DNA from: a virus
Length of the DNA stretch: 34,421 nucleotides
Reading direction: 5' to 3' (one strand)
Virus record (IMG/VR): IMGVR_UViG_3300028653_000006
Location: 1 to 34,421 of that record
A model generated the notes under the pieces. It did not search any database. It saw nothing but the letters and a program-made list of their open reading frames with translations, and was not told the origin of the DNA. Made by a program: the position numbers and the translations under genes. Each line of letters begins with the position of its first letter. The stretch's first letter is position 1. This document shows, piece after piece, positions 29,442 to 34,421 of the stretch.

Positions 29442-30110
29442 ATGATACATTGTATAGGCGATAGCCATGTTAATATTTTTGAGAATCAGATAGGTTTTGT
29501 TACACATAATATTAAGGTAATAGATGGATTAGATAAGACTATAACTGCCTCCCACATTCGTTCTTTTATACCTACAATCAATGAGTTCGTTGCAGACGTA
29601 CAACCAGATGATTATATTTTATTCTCCGCTGGAGAAGTGGATGTAAGGTGCTTTTTCGAAAATAAAATTGAATACTATAAAGACTTAAAGTCTAAAGATG
29701 AGATCATTGATGGAGTTGTGATGAGATATTTTTCAGAGATTTACCAAAATTATGGTGGGCACAAATTGATATTTTACGGGCCTGTCCCTTCGTACCACGA
29801 TAAGAATAAAAACTTAGCACTTGCGCAGCTTAAGAATGCTTTCCACATGGCTCCAGATGAAGAATTCTTTGCAACTGGTAGTTATACTAATAGAGAGAGA
29901 AATGAGATAACACGGATATTCAACAAAAAATTGAAATACCTATGTGATATCAACTCCGTTAACTTCTTTACAATGTTCTATAATCTTATAACTGAGGACG
30001 GTACAACCAACTTTGGAATGTATGGTAGTGAAGATGGATGTCACATAGATAAAAAATATGTCCATGTTGTTATCGATAAATTACTCTCATCTATAAATTA
30101 TTCTCGCTGA
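29442..30110 (+). CDS. SGNH/GDSL-type hydrolase
   Basis: 222 residues. The SGNH motifs are visible: GDSH near the N-terminus (Gly6-Asp7-Ser8-His9, with Ser8 as candidate nucleophile), AGEVDVR (block III-like, about 63-69) and SEDGCHID near the end (Asp198-x-x-His201). Family members are esterases acting on acyl or acetyl groups of glycans and lipids. No signal peptide is present, so it acts in the cytoplasm or in the virion. It lies in a plus-strand block ending with a fucosyltransferase-like gene, suggesting glycan acetyl removal or editing. Activity is inferred from motifs only. Confidence 0.65.
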   Translation: MIHCIGDSHVNIFENQIGFVTHNIKVIDGLDKTITASHIRSFIPTINEFVADVQPDDYILFSAGEVDVRCFFENKIEYYKDLKSKDEIIDGVVMRYFSEIYQNYGGHKLIFYGPVPSYHDKNKNLALAQLKNAFHMAPDEEFFATGSYTNRERNEITRIFNKKLKYLCDINSVNFFTMFYNLITEDGTTNFGMYGSEDGCHIDKKYVHVVIDKLLSSINYSR

Positions 30111-30169
30111 TATACAGCAACATACAATTATTTTAACATTTTTTAACAATTTTTCTTCAAACAAAGGAG

Positions 30170-30184
30170 ATATATTTATATATA
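30170..30184 (+). promoter_or_regulatory. Phage promoter motif before the regulator gene
   Basis: ATATATTTATATATA (three mismatches to the consensus), ending 40 nt before ATG 30225. It drives the block leading to the primase-helicase gene. Confidence 0.5.
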
Positions 30185-30206
30185 TAGATTAATTAAATAA
30201 ATATAC

Positions 30207-30218
30207 AAAAAATAATTA
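30207..30218 (+). promoter_or_regulatory. AAAAAATAATTA leader motif
   Basis: Ends 6 nt before ATG 30225. Confidence 0.5.
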
Positions 30219-30224
30219 ACGACA

Positions 30225-30425
30225 ATGGAAAACAATTATGAAAGACAAAGCAAAGAAATTCGCACCATTTATGTTGATGGTGAGACGTTTCATAAATTTA
30301 AGCAAATTTGTGCCGTAGAAGGTACCAGAGCATCCAACAAAATTGAAGAACTCATTAGAGAGTATGTCAATTCCAAACCAAACATCACAAAATTATTCAC
30401 AAAGGATGAAAGTACCAGACTTTAA
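30225..30425 (+). CDS. Ribbon-helix-helix DNA-binding protein, 66 aa
   Basis: The layout fits a CopG/Arc-type ribbon-helix-helix: a beta-strand (RTIYVD, about residues 13-18), a helix (ETFHKFKQICAVEG), a turn and a second helix (ASNKIEELIREYV). Such dimers bind inverted or tandem repeats as repressors. Candidate operators are the GTCCACA cluster, the TCTGAAC sites or the palindrome at 28890-28924; the sequence cannot decide. It overlaps the next gene by 20 nt. Confidence 0.65.
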   Translation: MENNYERQSKEIRTIYVDGETFHKFKQICAVEGTRASNKIEELIREYVNSKPNITKLFTKDESTRL

Positions 30426-30714
30426 TCTATTCTCTGAAGGGAGTTATACAATAATAATTGAAGAAGGTGTAAGAGTAGATAATATTAGTGAACTATTTCC
30501 AATTTCTAATATTTATTCAAATGTGCTTAATCTCTATGATTATTGTCAAAATAATAATATAAGCACGATTGACTTACTGTATATTAAAGAAATGGAGACT
30601 TTACTAACTTTACCAGAATATCTGCTTCCACAATATATCTACTCTGAAATAGACCTTACCGATAAGGGATATAAATTATTAGGTGATCATATCTATAAAA
30701 AAATTATAAAATGA
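30406..30714 (+). CDS. Hypothetical protein, 102 aa, with an SGNH-like ending
   Basis: The frame is open from 30343, but ATG 30406 is the better start because the longer form lies mostly inside the ribbon-helix-helix gene. The sequence is acidic and Ile/Leu-rich. The last 20 residues (DLTDKGYKLLGDHIYKKI) resemble the C-terminal helix of SGNH hydrolases, where the usual catalytic His would be, but that His is missing. It may be a decayed or partner copy related to the 29442 gene, or a coincidence. No nucleophile motif is visible. Confidence 0.5.
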   Translation: MKVPDFNLFSEGSYTIIIEEGVRVDNISELFPISNIYSNVLNLYDYCQNNNISTIDLLYIKEMETLLTLPEYLLPQYIYSEIDLTDKGYKLLGDHIYKKIIK

Positions 30715-30920
30715 GAATAGAACACACTAAACTTGAGAACTTGAATAAAATTCTCAAAAAATATCACATCGATGCTAAAGTTAGCTACGAATTTAATGAA
30801 TATGGAACTTTATTCTATGGCTTATACAAGCAGCCAAAAGATTTATTCTTCGAAAAAATATCCGAACTACAAAATGAAGTTAAGGATATAGTAAATCAAA
30901 AAATAATTAAGGAAAAATGA
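30711..30920 (+). CDS. Small hypothetical protein, 69 aa
   Basis: Begins in an ATGA overlap with the preceding gene. The sequence is basic at the start (RIEHTKLENLNKILKKYHI), then has a Tyr/Phe strand region (VSYEFNEYGTLFYGLY) and ends in a charged helix. No family is recognised. It overlaps the next micro-ORF by 4 nt. Probably part of the same operon. Confidence 0.5.
   Translation: MRIEHTKLENLNKILKKYHIDAKVSYEFNEYGTLFYGLYKQPKDLFFEKISELQNEVKDIVNQKIIKEK
30898..30909 (+). promoter_or_regulatory. AAAAAATAATTA leader motif
   Basis: Ends 7 nt before ATG 30917, although it lies inside the preceding coding sequence. Confidence 0.5.
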
Positions 30921-31003
30921 TAGCAATGTGGGTTATAGTAGGACTAATACTATTTATTGGAGTAGTGATTGGTGCTTCAATTGAATATTATTTTAAAAAT
31001 TAA
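30917..31003 (+). CDS. Single-TM micro-protein, 28 aa
   Basis: ATG 30917 overlaps the previous stop (ATGA) and TAA is at 31001-31003. The product is a hydrophobic helix (MWVIVGLILFIGVVIGAS) with a short polar tail (IEYYFKN). The AAAAAATAATTA element sits 7 nt before it, as at larger genes, which supports translation. It may anchor or regulate an enzyme such as the neighbouring glycosyltransferase, but that is speculation. Confidence 0.5.
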   Translation: MIAMWVIVGLILFIGVVIGASIEYYFKN

Positions 31004-31013
31004 AAAATAATGA
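31002..31013 (+). promoter_or_regulatory. AAAAAATAATGA leader motif
   Basis: Ends 6 nt before ATG 31020, or 9 nt before ATG 31023. Confidence 0.5.
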
Positions 31014-31019
31014 AAAAAG

Positions 31020-31919
31020 ATGATGAAAGTTAAATTTACATGCTGGTGGGATAATGACTATGCAATACGAGATAGAGTTATATCCAATTTTATAAGCGAA
31101 GATAATTACACCCCAGAAATACAATTAGTTGTTGATGATTCTTACGATTTTTTGGTTGTTTTTGGTCGGTCAAATTATCGACCACGAACTCCTAAAAGTC
31201 AGAATATAGCGTTTATGATGGAACCCAGCTATGCTCATTGGGTCTTTGATACAAACATACACACTTATTGTGATCGGGTATATGTTCACGATTTAATGTT
31301 ATTTGGAAATCAACCAGAACACTATGAACATGCATCTTGCATGCCATTTCATTTCGATTATCAGAAACATAAGATTGGTGATTTTATGAATGATAATAAT
31401 TTTAAAAAATTAAAGAAATTGAGTTTGGTTATTAGGTATCGTCCTGAGGGCGGACCTACAGACGGTATCTATTGTAAGCAGCGAACCCAATTAGTTGAAG
31501 ATATACTTAAAACGAATCTCCCTATTGATATATATGGTAAGGATTGGGATAAGTCACCGTTTTGTGGTGATCCCAGAATTAAAGGAGCCGTAAACGATAA
31601 ATATGATGCTATAGCAAACTATGAGTTTACGATCAATGCAGAGAACTCAACCGAAAAAAATTATATCACTGAAAAATTCTTTGATCCACTGCTTACTAAC
31701 ACTGTACCAGTTTACTTTGGTGCTCCAAATACCAAGGAAGTATATGGTGATTGCTACATCCCGTATGACCTAAATAATATTGATGAGGCTCTGGGTGTAT
31801 TTGAAAAAATTCTTAATACTTCAAACGAAGAATATTCGAATGGTATTCTTGAAGGAAAAAGACGGTATCATAATGAGAACAATGTTTATAATGAAGTAAA
31901 AAAATTTATAATGAAATGA
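31020..31919 (+). CDS. Glycosyltransferase family 10 (fucosyltransferase-like)
   Basis: 299 residues. The C-terminal half carries the GT10 signature: YEFTINAENS (201-210), NYITEKFFDPLL (214-225) and VPVYFGAPN (229-237), the segment that binds GDP-fucose in alpha-1,3/1,4-fucosyltransferases. The N-terminal half is the acceptor domain, less conserved. No TM segment or signal is visible, so it is cytoplasmic. It may modify host surface glycans or virion proteins, for example to block superinfection. GDP-fucose would have to come from the host, as no synthesis genes are here. Other NDP-sugars are possible. Confidence 0.75.
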   Translation: MMKVKFTCWWDNDYAIRDRVISNFISEDNYTPEIQLVVDDSYDFLVVFGRSNYRPRTPKSQNIAFMMEPSYAHWVFDTNIHTYCDRVYVHDLMLFGNQPEHYEHASCMPFHFDYQKHKIGDFMNDNNFKKLKKLSLVIRYRPEGGPTDGIYCKQRTQLVEDILKTNLPIDIYGKDWDKSPFCGDPRIKGAVNDKYDAIANYEFTINAENSTEKNYITEKFFDPLLTNTVPVYFGAPNTKEVYGDCYIPYDLNNIDEALGVFEKILNTSNEEYSNGILEGKRRYHNENNVYNEVKKFIMK

Positions 31920-32122
31920 GAAAATGTGTAGGAATTAAAGGCGATGATATAAATATAAGGCTTAACTACGAAATAATATTCAAAGATGGACAGGATGTAT
32001 ATTATATATACTATCCAACACACCATGATGAATATGGTAAAGAATTGTTTGACTTATACTATGTTGATCTAAAGTCACAAAGGAAAGCCAAACTACAAAA
32101 AATAATGAGAAAAGTATGTTAA
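31916..32122 (+). CDS. Small hypothetical protein, 68 aa
   Basis: Begins in an ATGA overlap with the GT10 gene and its stop overlaps the primase-helicase start (ATGTTAA). The sequence (MRKCVGIKGDDINIRLNYEIIF...) has strands in the first half, an acidic/aromatic middle and a basic end (KSQRKAKLQKIMRKVC). It carries the leader motif for the next gene. No family is recognised. Confidence 0.5.
   Translation: MRKCVGIKGDDINIRLNYEIIFKDGQDVYYIYYPTHHDEYGKELFDLYYVDLKSQRKAKLQKIMRKVC
32097..32108 (+). promoter_or_regulatory. AAAAAATAATGA leader motif
   Basis: Lies inside the coding sequence of the 68-aa protein and ends 7 nt before the primase-helicase ATG at 32116, supporting that start. Confidence 0.5.
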
Positions 32123-34421
32123 AATTTCAAATTATCCAGACTAAGTCTGGAGAGAAAAAGAACTGGGTAACAATAACTGGAGATGCAACGATTGAAAATA
32201 TTGTACAGACAATAAGAACCAACGAGAAAGCAAAAGCAATCTGTGAAAAAATTCAAGCAGAACCTGATGAAGCTAAACAAAAGAAAATGAAAGAAAATCT
32301 TCCAATGATTTGCTTCAATGGTTACTTTGATGGATACCGTGATATAAAATCGTTGAGAGTACCAACAGGCTTCTCAATACTGGACTTCGATAACCTGAAA
32401 GACCCAGTAGATGAAGTATTCGCTCGTGTGGTTGCATCATCTCATATTAAATATGTACGGTTAATGTTTAGATCACCAAGAAGAAACGGATTAAAACTGC
32501 TCGTTTGGTCAAATTTCAAGGACTTACTGGAAGAAGCAGATAGTAAAGTGGTTATCAACACCAAACACCACTCAATGTATGATGAACTGTGTGCGATCTT
32601 CGCACCAATGATGGGTGAAGTTAAAGTAGATGAGGGTGCAAAGGATATCAGCCGTAACTGTTATATGTCCTATGATCCAGATATTTATTACAACGAGAAT
32701 TCTGAGCAATATATCATGCCACCAGCCAATATGGTTAAAGTTCAAAAACAAGTGATATCATATAATAATGTTACCGCAACAGGATCAGGTGGTGAAGCAG
32801 CCACATGGCTAAAGGAAATGATCGAGTTCTTAGATTCGAACCAGATGGATATCACCATTGAGTATCAGGATTGGTTGGCAATGGGATTCCTAATCAAGAA
32901 GATACTGGGCAACTCAACCAACGCATTTAAATACTGGCATATGCTCTCGCAGCACAACCCAAAATATGAGGTGAATGAGTGTCGCAAGAAGCTGGAGAAC
33001 ATTATGTCACAAAATAATGATACCTCATTAACAAAGCTGGCAATTGCAACAAATCTATTGAAGAAGTATAAGATAAACTTTAAATCAAATGATTGTAAGA
33101 AAGACCCAACTAATTTTAAAGATGAAAAATATCATCTTGGTGATCTCTTCGGTCTGCTGCGTCAGGATGGTGTAAAGATCGTCCGTGACACGTTAACTGG
33201 CTCCCACTTAATGACAGTACCCAATTACCTTGGAGGTCAACCATTCTTATTCGAGGGTGACGGTGACCGTAACATCAATGGTCTACTCAATCATATACTA
33301 CTGATGTATGATCTTGATTTAACTAAAACTCAATTAAATCAGATTATTAACAGTCCAAACGATTTGGAAATAGAAGCTGATTTCATCCGCAAATATTTCG
33401 ATGAAGAGTTGTTATATACCAAAGATGATGAATGGAACAAATTCAAAAAAAATATAATATTTGAAGACGATTGTAACATTAATATCTTCAAGAGATGGAT
33501 GTTGGGAGCGATGGACAATTTGTTCAGCGATGACAAATTTTACGATATTCTTATTATGATCGATGATAAGGGTGGGAACGTGGGCAAAAGCAAATTCATC
33601 AAGAATCATCTATCTAAACCTTTCAGAAATATCTACGGTCTCAAGAAGCATTACTTCGATATGGGTCAATATATGTTCGATGCCACCAAGAAGAACTTTA
33701 ATGAACGCAAACAAGAATATCAGTCGGTTATATCCTACAAGGAAGAGATCAATGCCCAGCATTTCAAATCACACGATAATGTTAGATCATATTTAAGCGG
33801 GGATGATATCACAGGTAATGTTAAGTATGAGGTTAATGCTGGATTTGCTCAACGGTGTGTTACGTTTATCGGTTGCTCGAATAACCAGCATATGCTTCCC
33901 AATGACCCGAATGTGCGAAGGTATAATATGGCTCCAGTTAAGAAGCTAAACTTTGATAAGGTAGAGGTTGATTTTCGTAAGGTTTGGGGTTATATCTATC
34001 ACCTTTGGTTAACTGGAGTTAGATATCGTGATATCAGTGTTGATAGCGAATATAAGGATGAATATATCAGTAAGAATCAGGATGATATCACCCTGAGTAA
34101 GATCATCGTCCCAATCAGTGAGGGCCGCCCATTGTACATCGATGAAATAATTCGCCAGATAACTGCACTGCAAATGGAAGGAAGAGTTGGTCTTAAACAA
34201 CAGCTTGATACCCAAAAAATTAAGGATATTCTCAAACAATTAAAGATTGCGAGATCAGAAACAAATAAGCGATATACTGATGATAATGGAAAAATAAAAA
34301 TGAATAAAGCATTTTACATGTGTAGAATTGCTGACTCTTACTTGCCGATTGTATATCCAGAAAAACCTCTTGATAAAAAAGAATTACCACAAGTATTGAA
34401 ACAAATTGAAATTGGTAAAAT
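32116..34421 (+). CDS. Primase-helicase (BT4734/VirE-like), 5' part, continues at position 1
   Basis: The largest replication gene; 787 residues when joined to 1-185. Residues 1-240 match the BT4734-type N-terminal domain often found with VirE. About 245-320 (EYQDWLAMGFLIKK... FKYWHMLSQHNPKYEV) resembles the PriCT-2 primase C-terminal domain. The helicase part has a P-loop-like IDDKGGNVGKSKFI (about 482-495) and, further on, FIGCSNNQHMLPNDPNVRRY, the sensor and arginine-finger region. It would prime and unwind at the adjacent iteron cluster. The frame is open through the right edge, and the gene starts in an ATGTTAA overlap after an AAAAAATAAT element. Confidence 0.82.
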   Translation, partial: MLKFQIIQTKSGEKKNWVTITGDATIENIVQTIRTNEKAKAICEKIQAEPDEAKQKKMKENLPMICFNGYFDGYRDIKSLRVPTGFSILDFDNLKDPVDEVFARVVASSHIKYVRLMFRSPRRNGLKLLVWSNFKDLLEEADSKVVINTKHHSMYDELCAIFAPMMGEVKVDEGAKDISRNCYMSYDPDIYYNENSEQYIMPPANMVKVQKQVISYNNVTATGSGGEAATWLKEMIEFLDSNQMDITIEYQDWLAMGFLIKKILGNSTNAFKYWHMLSQHNPKYEVNECRKKLENIMSQNNDTSLTKLAIATNLLKKYKINFKSNDCKKDPTNFKDEKYHLGDLFGLLRQDGVKIVRDTLTGSHLMTVPNYLGGQPFLFEGDGDRNINGLLNHILLMYDLDLTKTQLNQIINSPNDLEIEADFIRKYFDEELLYTKDDEWNKFKKNIIFEDDCNINIFKRWMLGAMDNLFSDDKFYDILIMIDDKGGNVGKSKFIKNHLSKPFRNIYGLKKHYFDMGQYMFDATKKNFNERKQEYQSVISYKEEINAQHFKSHDNVRSYLSGDDITGNVKYEVNAGFAQRCVTFIGCSNNQHMLPNDPNVRRYNMAPVKKLNFDKVEVDFRKVWGYIYHLWLTGVRYRDISVDSEYKDEYISKNQDDITLSKIIVPISEGRPLYIDEIIRQITALQMEGRVGLKQQLDTQKIKDILKQLKIARSETNKRYTDDNGKIKMNKAFYMCRIADSYLPIVYPEKPLDKKELPQVLKQIEIGK
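34295..34421. repeat. Terminal overlap, right copy (assembly circularisation)
   Basis: Exact copy of 1-127; see the left copy. Its frame continues the primase-helicase gene without interruption. Confidence 0.95.

Noticed and set aside
34295-34421. A biological direct terminal repeat
   Set aside because: The length of 127 bp is a common k-mer, and a gene reads straight through the junction, so a circular or permuted assembly is simpler.

Overview
The window is one complete, circularly closed genome of a tailed dsDNA phage, 34,294 bp long. The first 127 bases recur exactly as the last 127 bases, and the reading frame of a large primase-helicase gene runs off the right end and continues at the left end to a stop at 185. 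The overlap length is a common assembler k-mer, so it looks like an assembly artefact of a circular or circularly permuted molecule rather than a true terminal repeat. The host is probably a member of Bacteroidota: the DNA is AT-rich, Shine-Dalgarno sites are nearly absent, one host-type TAnnTTTG promoter element is visible, the primase has the BT4734/VirE-like architecture common in that phylum, and the tail-fibre C-termini and small SCKK lipoprotein are of a kind I associate with Bacteroidota phages. A 776-residue tape measure protein implies a siphovirus with a tail of roughly 115 nm.

Layout: (1) 1-185 is the 3' end of the primase-helicase gene. 186-475 is a GTCCACA iteron cluster around an AT-rich core, a candidate origin. 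(2) 476-2006 holds a small gene, a 734-bp gene-free region full of inverted and direct repeats, two small unknown genes and a tRNA T-arm-like candidate attachment site. (3) 2007-3433 is a lipoprotein plus tyrosine integrase, closed by a strong terminator. (4) 3538-12720 is the packaging and head region: TerS, TerL, a sigma-like protein, an ATP-grasp protein, a DUF5675 lysis-type protein, a PD-(D/E)XK nuclease, a gene with a -1 frameshift at T9, a scaffold candidate, the major capsid protein and a tail tube candidate, closed by a terminator. (5) 12881-19585 holds the portal, a connector, a 1053-residue fibre, small genes, a holin-like pair and a MuF/XkdF-type protease. (6) 19606-28678 lies on the minus strand and holds the tail module: completion protein, two large tail or baseplate proteins, tape measure and two small genes. 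(7) 28714-32122 is a plus-strand accessory and regulatory block: a small ORF, an ECF-like sigma factor, an SGNH hydrolase, a ribbon-helix-helix regulator, microproteins and a GT10 fucosyltransferase-like enzyme. It runs into the primase-helicase gene (32116 onward).

The most interesting signal is regulatory. Eleven places, nearly all just upstream of operons on both strands, carry variants of AAATTTTTATATATA (three exact copies). One sits directly upstream of the phage's own sigma factor gene and another at the start of the divergent tail operon. I infer a phage-specific sigma factor with an autoregulated regulon spanning most of the genome. A second recurring element, AAAAAATAATNA, lies 6-10 nt before seven start codons at nearly constant distance and may act as a non-Shine-Dalgarno translation signal. 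The genome also appears to carry a glycan-modifying cargo pair (SGNH hydrolase and GT10), an ATP-grasp enzyme in the morphogenesis region, and a fibre fused to a tail-terminator-like domain. No repressor, tRNA gene, CRISPR array or reverse transcriptase was recognised.
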